Origin: a virus
DNA length: 47,767 nucleotides
Strand: one strand, 5' to 3'
IMG/VR virus record: IMGVR_UViG_3300025131_000073
Coordinates: 1-47,767 of that record
Shown here: positions 26,668 through 34,672 of the stretch, piece by piece
Position numbering within the stretch: position 1 is the stretch's first letter
Layout of the letters: each line of letters starts with the position of its first letter
Program-made: the position numbers and the translations under genes
The notes under the pieces: generated by a model
Databases searched by the model: none
What the model was told of the DNA's origin: nothing
What the model saw: the letters and a program-made list of their open reading frames with translations, nothing else

Positions 26668-26885
26668 ATCTGGAGCTCCTCCTCCACACTCGCATCATTG
26701 TCCTCTGGCTGCCAGAGAACGCAGACGCCGTTGGGGTGGATAGGGCCAAGGACATACTCGCAAGCCCCAGGCGAAAGGAAAAACAGACAAACCGCGCACG
26801 CGCGCTGAGGAGTCGTCGCGTCAGTATAGCCAACGGACTCTTGCTCTAGCTTATCGCCAATGTCGTCGAGGAGTACCTTAACCAT
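26664..26885 (-). CDS. Small four-cysteine protein resembling high-potential iron-sulfur proteins
   Basis: 73 residues with cysteines 30, 33, 42 and 55: C-x2-C-x8-C-x12-C, ending GVCVLW. The end (C-x6-I-x3-G-V-C-x2-W) is almost the HiPIP signature, which has an aromatic residue where V54 stands. HiPIPs are small [4Fe-4S] electron carriers; here a structural zinc or iron-sulfur site is equally possible. It is coupled to terL (ATGA) and to the giant ART-like gene (TAATG). Similar small cysteine proteins are scattered in phage genomes without known function. Confidence 0.6.
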   Translation of the reverse strand: MVKVLLDDIGDKLEQESVGYTDATTPQRACAVCLFFLSPGACEYVLGPIHPNGVCVLWQPEDNDASVEEELQI

Positions 26886-29800
26886 TATTTCACCACAATC
26901 TGGCCCTTCTGGTAGGCCTCGACAAGCATCAGGCGAACCTCATGCTCAGAGGCGTCCAGGAGAGCTTTCATCTCAAACTTGGATACTTGTGTGGGTAGGG
27001 CTTTATCCGGCAGGCTTTCCAGCATTGTCATTGCGGCGCTCTGGAGTTCCCCTACCGACACACCCGGCATGAACACACTCTCTGTACTAACTCCCTCCGG
27101 GAGAGAGTTATCAAGAATGTCCATGAGCTCAGAACTAACCTTCGGGTCGATTGGCTCCGGCTCTATCAAGTCTTTAAGGAAACTTTCCAGCTTGGGCTCT
27201 GGGACGGCACTCAGTTCATCTATTGCCGGGTTCAGCTTGCCTGCGTCTATGGCGTCCTCGATTACCGTAGCCGCGTGCGTGTCAGCTACGAGCAACATTT
27301 CATCAAGCTCTGCTTGGGGAACATGTGGGAGCGCAAAACCTGCGTTGACTGGGTCTTCAATGACAGCGGCCAAATCCTCTGCAGCGTTAAACGCTTCCGC
27401 AGGCCCGTCGAAGAACTGGTACTGTGTTGGGGGTAGACCAGACGGCGGGCCTAGCTTGCCCTCATTGATGACCTCTCCAATTATGTTATACTGCTCAGGG
27501 TCCGCCACGAGCAATATCTCGTCAAGCTCCTCCGTGGACATGTCTGGGAGTTCAATAGCTGGATCGGCGTTGTGGTCTATGATATTGTCCACCAAGTCAC
27601 TGGCGGCAAACTTAGCTTCTTGCTCAGTGACAAAGTGTTGGAAAGCCCCGGGGTCAAACGGGTCTACAGTACTTTGAGTAGGAGAAAATCCCGGCGCGCT
27701 GTTCACAACGAGCTTACCCGAGCCGACCAGATCAGATAAGGTCTTGTATTTATTTGGACTTGCGTTATCCGCAAGCGTTTTCGCCATCATCTGACCGATC
27801 ACGAAGGGCGCTCCCGTAGGCTGATTTGCCTGCGCAACCAAACTAGTAATTTCACTATCAACAAACGCGCTCGTCATGGGGCCTGCGCTTGTGGCGCCCT
27901 TGATCGCGTTCTCCAGCACATTTACGTTAGCCTCTATGTCAGAGAGTCCCATTGCTGGATTATCCAACTTAAACTTCTCCGCAGGCGTCGATGGTTGTGG
28001 TACAGCTCTAGTATCCCCGGTCACGCTACTGGTCAGCCCGTCGTTCCAGAAGCCTAGCCGCTGGCTCTCTCTGAACTCCATCGCATGCGACCGCCGCGAT
28101 CCGGCAAAGTATTGATAGAGCTCATGCCGCGCGCGTACCATCTTCCTGTGCGCCTCGTTCATCACAGGGCCGTGCTCCGCCAGCAAATCTTCGCTTTTCT
28201 TCTTAGCCGCAGCCATTTCGGCGTTTATCCTTTCCGTAACAGCCCGCGTTTCTGCCAATCTGTAGGCTGCGTCATCGCGTAGTTCGGTTATTTCAAAAAT
28301 AGACCTTCCAGAAGGAGACGCATTTATGTTGAGGCGCGCCAGGCTTAGTTGATGCTCCAGCTGATCCAGCCCCATTTGGAGACTCTCAATACTGGGGAGC
28401 ATTGAGATGTTTTGCGCATGACCCTCTGCTTCGCGCATAGACCTCTGTGCTGCCTTTAACGCATTGGCGGCTCTTTGCGAAACCCTCTTTTGAGCCATCA
28501 CGTTACGCCAGAGCGCGCCTGCTTTGATTATCCATTCCAGGTCTTCTTGCCCCCAGCCGCGGAACTTGGTCAGGCGCTCCACAGGGCCATGCCCAGCTTC
28601 AAGTTTCTTGTCCGGTCCCCAGAAAAATTCCTCCATCTGAGCTGGAGTCAATTTATGATTGAACCCTGCCGCTTGAATGTCGCCCAACAAATCTATTGCT
28701 ATGTCTGCATTGTCCGCGATATCCTCCTGCCTGTACCACCAGGCCGCGCGGAAGGCCCGACTCTCTGAAGTTGCCGCGTCAGCAAGAATGTTGCGGTAAC
28801 CTGAGGGCCCGACATGCCCAGTACGCATTATCGAGTCTCGATACGCAAAATCGTTCCTGCGGTCAGTACGCCCAATGTCAGCGTACTGCGCAGATAGATC
28901 TTTCAACTGCTCCTTTTCTTCTCCTGCACGAAGAACCAGCCTTGTGGCGCGATCTGTCTCTGCGACAGTCATCTCTCGCGGGAACAAGAAACCCTGTCCA
29001 CGCTGTCCACCCTGCCCATAAGCCCAGAACTCATGCTCGTTGTAGTAGTTCATGGGCTTGTGTGCGCCAAGCAGTCTCCCAAGCTGCTGTGCTGTGCTCA
29101 CGGTGTACCGCGCCGGGGATAGGTTCATGGCCCCTTGCACCACACTGTCGGGGATATCCACAACAAGCATCCGGTCTTCCAACGCGGAGCCAACCTCGTT
29201 GAGCCGTGTTTCGTTCTGGAGTGCGCGCTCGTCCAGCGCGTCCTGCACCTTCGGCTCTCCCACAGAGGGCATGGCTGCAGATGGGAATACACGCTCTTGC
29301 CGCGTTTGGCGCGTACCCGGCATAGGACTGCCAGCAAAGCGCCCAGCTGTCTCCGCAGTGAGACTAGACGACGTCCCTGGAATTTTGAGCTCAGCTGAGC
29401 GCCCAGTGTTGAAACCCTCTCTAATAATGGACTCTTTCGCCCCCGCACTGCTAGTTCCATGGAACAGCGGTAGCTTTCGCTTGGACCCGCGCGTGCTGTC
29501 GGGGAAGTCAGTAGCGCGGCTGGCTTTGTGTGGAACCTTATCGCCAACCTGGAGCGTGAATGCGTCTCTGAGCTCCCTGTCTGTCAAGCTGGTTGGAATT
29601 TCGCCCGGGGCTGAAGTCTCAACTATTGCGTTGAGTGCTGCCGGGGCCGGGGCCGCTGGAGCTGGCGGCAGCGGAGGCAAGACCTCCACTGGAGGTGGGA
29701 GATTTATTGCCGGCCCAGACGTTGGGGCTGGAAGGGCAGGCTGCGCCACCGGCGCAGGCAAAGCCGGAGTAGAAGCAGCCGCGCCCGTTCCCTTCCCTGC

Positions 29801-30121
29801 TGCGGACGTAATGTCCTCAGCCGCCTCGCCCAAGAGCTTCCCGCCCTTGGTGAGCCCCTTGCCGCCAGGGAACAGGCCAGCGATCATCAGCGCCGCGGCC
29901 CCGGCATTCAGCGCGCTGGAGCCATAGTTGCCCGCAAGGAACGCCTCGCGCGCGCGCCCTGCCGCGGGCACCCCGGTCTCCTCGAAGGCTGCAGGGAGGA
30001 TATCTTCCGCAGGCAGGGCCCCCACGAAATTCCCAAAGCCAACACCTGTGGCAGGGACGCCCAGTGCAGCGGCAGTGCGCTTGGCGTCCAGCACTGGAGT
30101 CTGCACTGGGGGCGGCGCCAT
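26885..30121 (-). CDS. Giant virion-type protein with an ADP-ribosyltransferase-like segment
   Basis: 1078 residues from ATG 30121 (1093 from TTG 30166). An Ala/Pro/Gly-rich N-terminus (to about residue 185) is followed by an ART-like region, about residues 218-360: LFHGTSS (first His), GTSSSLTAETAGRFAG, and NYYNEHEFWAYG, which could give the His-Tyr/Ser-Glu triad. The middle (about 500-700) is coiled-coil-like; the last 300 residues have repeated acidic modules (EELDEILLVAD and QAELDEMLLVAD, each followed by an I-x-x-x-x-N/D-x-GKL unit). It may be an injected protein that modifies host targets, like T4 Alt, but this is inference. It lies next to the terminase, away from the other ejection proteins. 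Confidence 0.55.
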   Translation of the reverse strand: MAPPPVQTPVLDAKRTAAALGVPATGVGFGNFVGALPAEDILPAAFEETGVPAAGRAREAFLAGNYGSSALNAGAAALMIAGLFPGGKGLTKGGKLLGEAAEDITSAAGKGTGAAASTPALPAPVAQPALPAPTSGPAINLPPPVEVLPPLPPAPAAPAPAALNAIVETSAPGEIPTSLTDRELRDAFTLQVGDKVPHKASRATDFPDSTRGSKRKLPLFHGTSSAGAKESIIREGFNTGRSAELKIPGTSSSLTAETAGRFAGSPMPGTRQTRQERVFPSAAMPSVGEPKVQDALDERALQNETRLNEVGSALEDRMLVVDIPDSVVQGAMNLSPARYTVSTAQQLGRLLGAHKPMNYYNEHEFWAYGQGGQRGQGFLFPREMTVAETDRATRLVLRAGEEKEQLKDLSAQYADIGRTDRRNDFAYRDSIMRTGHVGPSGYRNILADAATSESRAFRAAWWYRQEDIADNADIAIDLLGDIQAAGFNHKLTPAQMEEFFWGPDKKLEAGHGPVERLTKFRGWGQEDLEWIIKAGALWRNVMAQKRVSQRAANALKAAQRSMREAEGHAQNISMLPSIESLQMGLDQLEHQLSLARLNINASPSGRSIFEITELRDDAAYRLAETRAVTERINAEMAAAKKKSEDLLAEHGPVMNEAHRKMVRARHELYQYFAGSRRSHAMEFRESQRLGFWNDGLTSSVTGDTRAVPQPSTPAEKFKLDNPAMGLSDIEANVNVLENAIKGATSAGPMTSAFVDSEITSLVAQANQPTGAPFVIGQMMAKTLADNASPNKYKTLSDLVGSGKLVVNSAPGFSPTQSTVDPFDPGAFQHFVTEQEAKFAASDLVDNIIDHNADPAIELPDMSTEELDEILLVADPEQYNIIGEVINEGKLGPPSGLPPTQYQFFDGPAEAFNAAEDLAAVIEDPVNAGFALPHVPQAELDEMLLVADTHAATVIEDAIDAGKLNPAIDELSAVPEPKLESFLKDLIEPEPIDPKVSSELMDILDNSLPEGVSTESVFMPGVSVGELQSAAMTMLESLPDKALPTQVSKFEMKALLDASEHEVRLMLVEAYQKGQIVVK

Positions 30122-30140
30122 GAGGGCCTTGAGTAGAGGG

Positions 30141-30347
30141 TTAGCCAAGGCCAAGTCCTCGCCCAACCGCTGCCTGCGGGGTGGGATTGGAGCCCAGAGC
30201 TTGAGCTATGAGCTCCGCGGACAGCTGAGGCAGAGGCAGGGAGCCCGGCAGCTGCGGCAGAGTAAGCCCCAGCGGCTTCACAGGCGGCCCTGGCTGGGGG
30301 CTCTGCTGTAGGGACAGCATGAGCTGTAGGGGGGTGAGCCCCGGCAT
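30141..30347 (-). CDS. Small Pro/Leu/Gln-rich protein
   Basis: 68 residues of low complexity: LTPLQLMLSLQQSPQPGPP, then PLGLTLPQLPGSLPLPQL. Its start overlaps the PseB-like stop (TGATG, or GTGATG with the GTG at 30350), which supports translation. No family was recognised; it might act as a linker or peptide ligand. The repeated PQL/PLP units could also be an eroded fragment of the neighbouring giant gene's Pro/Ala-rich start. Confidence 0.45.
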   Translation of the reverse strand: MPGLTPLQLMLSLQQSPQPGPPVKPLGLTLPQLPGSLPLPQLSAELIAQALGSNPTPQAAVGRGLGLG

Positions 30348-31288
30348 CACACTGTCTCCAGGCGCGCGTGGAGATCAACAGGGCCAAGAACCCAGGGGTT
30401 GCTATCCGAGCGGTACTCGAAAGCTGCGGACAGCGGGGCGCCTTCACTGGAACCGCAAACGAAGCGGCCCTCTTGTTGCTTGAACGCCTGGGCCTCGTCA
30501 TTGGAGATCACCACCTCCGCGAGCTTCTCCACGGCGCGGATGCCGGTGATCTGGGTAGGCATACCCAGGGCCTCTGCCAGGTCAGTGATACGGAAGCTTG
30601 GCATCTCCGGCACGATGATCTCCCCACCGGGAGAGTTCTGCAGGGCCTCAAGTGTCAGGTCCACTGCCCCTTGCAAGGTGAACCAGAAGCGGGTCATCTC
30701 TGGGTGCGTCACCGGCAACGCTGTGGCACCTTGGCCAATCAGCTTGCGCCACGCCGGGATGATCGAGCCTGTGGAGCCCGCGATGTTGCCGTAGCGCAGC
30801 ACAGTGAAGCGTGTGTCTTGTGTGCCTGCATATACCCCTGCGTTGGCCATAAGGCGCTCGGCACATAGCTTGGACGCACCATACACTGTGACTGGCGCGG
30901 CAGCTTTGTCGGTGGAGGTCATCACGACATGCTTGATCCCTCGGTCCAGCGCGGCCTCGATCACGTTTTGCGTTCCCAGCGTGTTGATCCTGACAGTCTC
31001 GAATGGGTTGTACTCAGCTGTGTCCACACATTTGAGCGCAGCTGCATGTACAACATAGTCCACGCCAGCGAAAGCACGCAGCAGCCGCGCTGGGTCGCAT
31101 ATGTCTCCGATGAAGAACCGCAGCGCTGGGTGATCCCCAAAGGCAATACGCATTGAGTTGTGTTTGTGCTCGTCGCGAGACAGCACGATAACCTTGGTTG
31201 GCTTCCAGCGTGACAGGAGCTCGGCTACCAGCGCGCGCCCAAAGGCACCAGCTCCGCCAGTTACGAGAATAACTTTTTCGTTGAACAT
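30347..31288 (-). CDS. pseB: UDP-N-acetylglucosamine 4,6-dehydratase (inverting), PseB-like
   Basis: 313 residues. The Rossmann NAD(P) motif TGGAGAFG is at residues 10-17, the catalytic region TSTDKAAAPVTVYGASK has D127, K128, Y136 and K140, and RYGNIAGSTGSIIP and MTRFWFTL follow. This is the signature of PseB rather than of the retaining FnlA/CapD type. PseB catalyses the first step of pseudaminic acid synthesis. No PseC, PseG, PseI or PseF is in this genome, so it probably feeds a host pathway, perhaps altering surface glycans. ATG 31288 (AAAGGG upstream) is preferred over TTG 31324. It stands in the late block, not with the PseH-like gene. Confidence 0.75.
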   Translation of the reverse strand: MFNEKVILVTGGAGAFGRALVAELLSRWKPTKVIVLSRDEHKHNSMRIAFGDHPALRFFIGDICDPARLLRAFAGVDYVVHAAALKCVDTAEYNPFETVRINTLGTQNVIEAALDRGIKHVVMTSTDKAAAPVTVYGASKLCAERLMANAGVYAGTQDTRFTVLRYGNIAGSTGSIIPAWRKLIGQGATALPVTHPEMTRFWFTLQGAVDLTLEALQNSPGGEIIVPEMPSFRITDLAEALGMPTQITGIRAVEKLAEVVISNDEAQAFKQQEGRFVCGSSEGAPLSAAFEYRSDSNPWVLGPVDLHARLETV

Positions 31289-31304
31289 GTGCAGCAGCCC
31301 TTTC

Positions 31305-31544
31305 CTATGGCCCTGGGAGCCCAACCAGCGACAGCACCGCGTACAGCACCGCGAGGCAGCACACAGCCATGACCCCCAGGGCTGCAGCTTCCAGGCGCGC
31401 GGTCCGTTTGCCTAGGGAGTGCATCTTTTCTTTCCCTGCCTCCAAGCGCATCACCACGTAGGTCTGGAAATCCATCTTCGTGCCGCCAATGAATACATGA
31501 CCATTGCCGTCGCTTCGCACAGAGGTTTCGGTTTTGTGTATCAC
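31305..31544 (-). CDS. Small single-span membrane protein
   Basis: 79 residues: a charged N-terminal half and one hydrophobic helix near the end (LEAAALGVMAVCCLAVLYAV), so an N-in or C-in bitopic membrane protein. The GTG start overlaps the protease stop (GTGA). Its place next to a secreted protease and sugar gene suggests an envelope role (host-surface change, inhibition, or an anti-holin); no family was recognised. Confidence 0.5.
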   Translation of the reverse strand: MIHKTETSVRSDGNGHVFIGGTKMDFQTYVVMRLEAGKEKMHSLGKRTARLEAAALGVMAVCCLAVLYAVLSLVGLPGP

Positions 31545-32362
31545 TCCTCAACCTCCTGACACTCTTCCCGCTCGACTTCATCATCAAGGACAAAACCAAA
31601 GCAGTTAGATCGTAAGAACGCACGCACTGTTCCCATTTTGATTGCCCAGCCCATATGCGTAATAGCTCCAGCACCCCAAGCTACGGATACCATAGCTGGC
31701 ACGCCAATCATCTCATACCGGCGGCTGTCGATATTCCTGTGGAAGAGTGCACCGCCACTGTTGCCAAAGATGATGGGTGCCGTGGCAAGAAGATACGGAT
31801 AACCATCTACCACCTCTTCCATGTGACCGAGCACGCCATCCGTCATGAAGGGAGGTTTCCCAAGCCCTCCACCTACGGCATAGACCGTCTCGCCTTGATA
31901 CAAGTGCTCGTCTTCAGGCAGGAGATTGGCCACATGGCTCACCCCATTCTCTCTGTCCCGTATCTGGATCAAGGCTAAATCTGCGTTGGCGTCATAGGCC
32001 ACGATATCGCCAGTCTTGCCTGACGTGCCAATGAAGGCGCTGAGGTTGTTGTATTGGTGCCACCGGGCTTTCACTGGAGATCGACGCTCGGTCTTCACGT
32101 CCTCTTGCTTCTGCGGGTTCCATTCTGTGCCGACCTTGATGGCTCCAGCTACAACATGACGATTTGTGAGAATGAAGGTTTCCCATTCACCAGCTTCATT
32201 CTTCTGAGAATAGATGACCGTACCTGAACCCATTCCGCGCCCGGCTTCAACCTGCACAACAGCATAAAGCATTTGCTGGTGCTTGAGAACAATCTCGGGC
32301 GTTCGAGCCTGTGCTGTCCACGCCGTGACGAGCAGCACACAAGCAAATATACACTTGTACAT
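31541..32362 (-). CDS. Secreted trypsin-like serine protease
   Basis: 273 residues. A signal peptide (MYKCIFACVLLVTAWTAQA) is followed by a chymotrypsin-fold protease: H69 in NRHVV, D128 in ADLALI and S202 in GNSGGAL, the full catalytic triad. It resembles the protease domain of DegP/HtrA-type enzymes but has no PDZ domain. It is expected in the host periplasm, not in capsid maturation. It could act in envelope remodelling, superinfection exclusion or lysis. The ribosome-binding site GAGAGGA precedes ATG 32362. Its substrates are unknown. Confidence 0.75.
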   Translation of the reverse strand: MYKCIFACVLLVTAWTAQARTPEIVLKHQQMLYAVVQVEAGRGMGSGTVIYSQKNEAGEWETFILTNRHVVAGAIKVGTEWNPQKQEDVKTERRSPVKARWHQYNNLSAFIGTSGKTGDIVAYDANADLALIQIRDRENGVSHVANLLPEDEHLYQGETVYAVGGGLGKPPFMTDGVLGHMEEVVDGYPYLLATAPIIFGNSGGALFHRNIDSRRYEMIGVPAMVSVAWGAGAITHMGWAIKMGTVRAFLRSNCFGFVLDDEVEREECQEVEE

Positions 32363-32377
32363 TATCGTCTTCCTCTC

Positions 32378-32818
32378 CTAACGCGCCCTCCAATGCCAAA
32401 CGAGAGGGCCATTGCTAGGGCCAGCGAGTGCCTCGGCCGGGCCCTTGACAAGATACGGGCCAACCCCTGCAGAGAGATTGTGGCAAACTTCAACAAGAAC
32501 AAGACGATCAGCAGGCCACATGCAGCCAACAAGCCGAGCGTATCTCGCAAGCTGATGAAAAGCGTCCTCGGTGTGGGAGAGCTTGGCCTCCAGGAGCAAA
32601 GTGCCTTCGGGCAGGCGAAGGAGGCCATCCGGAATGGCATAGCGCGTGCGGCCAGCCTCTTCATACTCCAGGCATGGTTGGGCAAGGAGCGAGCGCCCCG
32701 GGTAGCAGCGCTCAAGCTCCTTGAGGACCTTTCGCTCATAGGTCCTGCCCCGGGCCGCTGAGCCCCGGAGCCCCACCCTCTGCAGGCGGGAGAGCCACTC
32801 CGGGGGACTCTTGCACAA
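32378..32818 (-). CDS. PD-(D/E)XK nuclease-like protein
   Basis: 146 residues from TTG 32818. The fold signature is ARGRTYERKVLKEL (helix), then IPDGLL (motif PD) and TLLLEAK (E-x-K), followed by HQLARYARLV. These are the catalytic elements of PD-(D/E)XK endonucleases. It overlaps the small terminase by 83 bases, which suggests coupling to packaging or DNA processing. GAGGG lies five bases before TTG 32818; longer starts at ATG 32842 or 32884 are possible. The substrate (junctions, ends, host DNA) is unknown. Confidence 0.6.
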   Translation of the reverse strand: MCKSPPEWLSRLQRVGLRGSAARGRTYERKVLKELERCYPGRSLLAQPCLEYEEAGRTRYAIPDGLLRLPEGTLLLEAKLSHTEDAFHQLARYARLVGCMWPADRLVLVEVCHNLSAGVGPYLVKGPAEALAGPSNGPLVWHWRAR

Positions 32819-33476
32819 CCGTACCCTCGATGGTTTGGGCATTGGCTTGCTTCGCCGCTTGCTTGATCGCCGTGAGTTCGTCATCAGTGAGCCCCCCAGA
32901 GTTGCTGGACTCAGAGCGCTGGACTGCTGGGTGTCCTGTGCGGTCAAGGAGGTCCCCCACGATTTTGTGCACCTGAGCCAGCGGAGTGTCCGGGTCCTCG
33001 ACAGCCGCATGGAGTCTCCCGAGGCCCTCATAGGCTGCCAGCTTCATGCGCGCAGCGGGGTCGGCCACTGTGGCTGCATCCCGGCGCTCTTGGTAATAGG
33101 CCACCAGCTGGCGCATCCCCTGGGCCTTCTTCAGTGTGGAGATGGTGGAGGCACTCATCTTGAGAACCTGCGCGATGTGGACGTTCTTGTAGCCAAGCAC
33201 CAACATCCGCGCGATCTCGTGGTGTTTCTCGCGGACAGCGGGGATGTCGTAGGAGCTAGGCTTGGCGTCCTGGCGGGCGACCTCGAGCTCAATCAGATCG
33301 TCCTCGGTGAGCTCTCTGACTGAGTGGATGTTGAGGGCGGGCACGGGAAGCGCCCCGGTATAGCTGTCCGCATTGCGGACGACTATATCCACCCCGCGCG
33401 CCGGCTTACCCTCCAGGAGCTCCGCCACCCTGGTCTCTAGCCCGTCCAGGTCGTCTATCACAGGCACCTCAGCCAT
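32736..33476 (-). CDS. terS: Terminase small subunit
   Basis: 246 residues. A helix-turn-helix (YKNVHIAQVLKMSASTISTLKK) with helical flanks (RQLVAYYQERRDAATVADPAARMKL) and TPLAQVHKIVGDLLDRTGHP match phage TerS proteins, which bind the packaging start and load the large subunit. ATG 33476 is chosen; GTG 33575 would add 33 residues. The 31-bp dyad copy 2 lies in its early codons (33358-33388). It heads the late minus-strand block. Confidence 0.65.
   Translation of the reverse strand: MAEVPVIDDLDGLETRVAELLEGKPARGVDIVVRNADSYTGALPVPALNIHSVRELTEDDLIELEVARQDAKPSSYDIPAVREKHHEIARMLVLGYKNVHIAQVLKMSASTISTLKKAQGMRQLVAYYQERRDAATVADPAARMKLAAYEGLGRLHAAVEDPDTPLAQVHKIVGDLLDRTGHPAVQRSESSNSGGLTDDELTAIKQAAKQANAQTIEGTVVQESPGVALPPAEGGAPGLSGPGQDL
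33358..33388. promoter_or_regulatory. 31-bp interrupted dyad, copy 2 (inside terS)
   Basis: The pattern GTATA-N4-TCCGC-N3-GCGGA-N4-TATAT differs from copy 1 by one base in the outer arm. It lies about 90-120 bases after the terS start codon, inside the reading frame. A repressor or activator bound here could control read-through of the late block. Confidence 0.7.
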
Positions 33477-33913
33477 AGCTTCAATCCCTGGCTGTCCGCG
33501 CAGCTCTCCTGCCAGCTCCCGCCCACTGTACCCAGCCGCGCGCGAGTTGTCAAGCCTTGGTGCGCCCAGGCGCACGCTGCCGGGGCGGCCCCGCTATACA
33601 GTTTGGGTCTATATCCTGTCCTGTGCGAGCAATTTGAACGGTGGACCCTGTGAATGGTAAGTACCATTCACAGGGGGGCGCCCCGCATGCTAAGGCAGCA
33701 TGGCTGCCATGCGCCGGGTGCATGGCTCTTGGCATGGCCCTTGCCGGGCAAGAATCGTGCCAGTTCAAGAACCGTGCCATAGGTCATGCGCCACGCGCAT
33801 GGCTGGGTTGCATACATATCATAGGTCATGGCATTGAACTTCAACCTTGGCATCCCCATATCAAGTATACGGTTGGCGGTTGTCGCCACCCGGGCCAAGC
33901 AAGGAGACCTACA
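33477..33913. promoter_or_regulatory. Divergent control region, repeat-dense
   Basis: There is no gene in these 437 bases between minus-strand terS and the plus-strand gene at 33914. It holds a 30-bp palindrome (33646-33675), GCATGGC at 33698, 33720, 33732 and 33797, CATAGGTCATG at 33778 and 33820 (42 bases apart, four helical turns), and CGTGCCA twice around 33756-33779. A possible plus-strand promoter is TTGAAC near 33834 with CATATC 17 bases later. This density of short repeats is that of a switch region for early and late transcription. Confidence 0.55.
33646..33675. promoter_or_regulatory. 30-bp perfect palindrome, operator candidate
   Basis: Two 14-base arms, CCCTGTGAATGGTA and its exact complement TACCATTCACAGGG, flank a 2-base centre AG. 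It lies in the divergent gap, where a dimeric repressor could control both directions. As RNA it would form a long hairpin, but there is no adjacent U-tract or gene end, so a DNA operator is favoured. Confidence 0.7.
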
Positions 33914-34513
33914 TTGGCACAACGGAAAGCGGAAGCGTTCGACGACGCAACCTATGCGGAAGCGTTGGCGGACAACGTGGAATTCGACCTTGCGGCGCAA
34001 GGCTTGATTTCCGTCACCATGCCGCGCGAGACTACCTTCACCGTGTATCCCAAGACGGCGTCACTTCGCAAGGTTTACACGCTTGACCTTGGCGACTTGT
34101 TCGCGGACCTGGGCGACGGCGTCGGGGACTTCGTGGCGCACTTGGTCATGCATGGCGCGCAGATCAAGTGCCAAAGGTCCAACGCGGCCGACTCGACCGA
34201 TACGCAAAGGCCGCACGATACGGCCTTGGCGATTTGCGCGGGGGACATCGGCGGCGCGGGCGAGTCCGGTCCCACGTGGATCACGGAACTCCGCAAGGGC
34301 GTCGTCGCGGCCCTTCGCAAGAACGGCGAAACGGCCAAGGCCGCAAGCGCAGCGGCCAAGGTCATCAAGTCGCGGGAAGACCTTTTCGCGACCTACAACG
34401 AAACGTCGGCCACCCGGCTTGCGAACGATGCCGACGAGTCTATGCAACGGTATGCCGACCTTGGCGGATTGGACATGTCGGCCCCGCCGACCGAGACGCC
34501 GCCGACCGAGTAA
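33914..34513 (+). CDS. Unknown acidic protein at the head of the plus-strand block
   Basis: 199 residues from TTG 33914, with AAGGAGAC at 33901-33908 deciding the start. The first half has beta-type stretches (FDLAAQGLISVTMP, FTVYPKTASLRKVYTLDL); the second half is helical and Ala/Lys-rich (ALRKNGETAKAASAAAKVIK) with a Pro/Thr/Glu tail. No family was recognised. It lies between the switch region and the origin candidate and ends in a strong hairpin, so it is probably made early and in quantity; a DNA-binding role would fit but is not shown. Confidence 0.65.
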   Translation: MAQRKAEAFDDATYAEALADNVEFDLAAQGLISVTMPRETTFTVYPKTASLRKVYTLDLGDLFADLGDGVGDFVAHLVMHGAQIKCQRSNAADSTDTQRPHDTALAICAGDIGGAGESGPTWITELRKGVVAALRKNGETAKAASAAAKVIKSREDLFATYNETSATRLANDADESMQRYADLGGLDMSAPPTETPPTE

Positions 34514-34527
34514 GACCACAAGGGGAC

Positions 34528-34547
34528 GGGGCCGGGCAACCGGCCCC
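34528..34547 (+). terminator. GNRA hairpin, terminator candidate
   Basis: A perfect 8-bp stem, GGGGCCGG paired with CCGGCCCC, closed by a GCAA tetraloop, begins 15 bases after the stop of the unknown gene. It is followed by CCAACCTTTTCC, a short pyrimidine/U stretch. A plausible intrinsic terminator. Confidence 0.6.
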
Positions 34548-34585
34548 CAACCTTTTCCATTTGACCTGCCGCCGTCCAGGTTTGT

Positions 34586-34628
34586 CCCGGAGGATGAGGC
34601 ACCATCACCTCCTCACCCATCCTCCGGG
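34586..34628 (+). terminator. Second hairpin downstream
   Basis: An 11-bp perfect stem, CCCGGAGGATG paired with CATCCTCCGGG (34586-34596 and 34618-34628), has an inner GAGG/CCTC pairing in the loop. It follows the GNRA hairpin by 38 bases and may back it up, insulating the origin candidate from transcription. Confidence 0.5.
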
Positions 34629-34672
34629 GTCAGGCCCTTAATGGCAGCGTGGTGGTCTAGCTTGCCCCCACC

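Noticed and set aside
32362-32739. A 125-residue minus-strand frame with hydrophobic segments, possible membrane protein
   Set aside because: It lies wholly within the overlapping TerS and nuclease genes, is Arg/Ser-rich as out-of-frame GC-rich DNA often is, and has no ribosome-binding site.
33641-33913. N-terminal extension of the gene at 33914 by 91 residues
   Set aside because: It would read through the 30-bp palindrome and repeats, while AAGGAGAC gives a well-placed start at TTG 33914.
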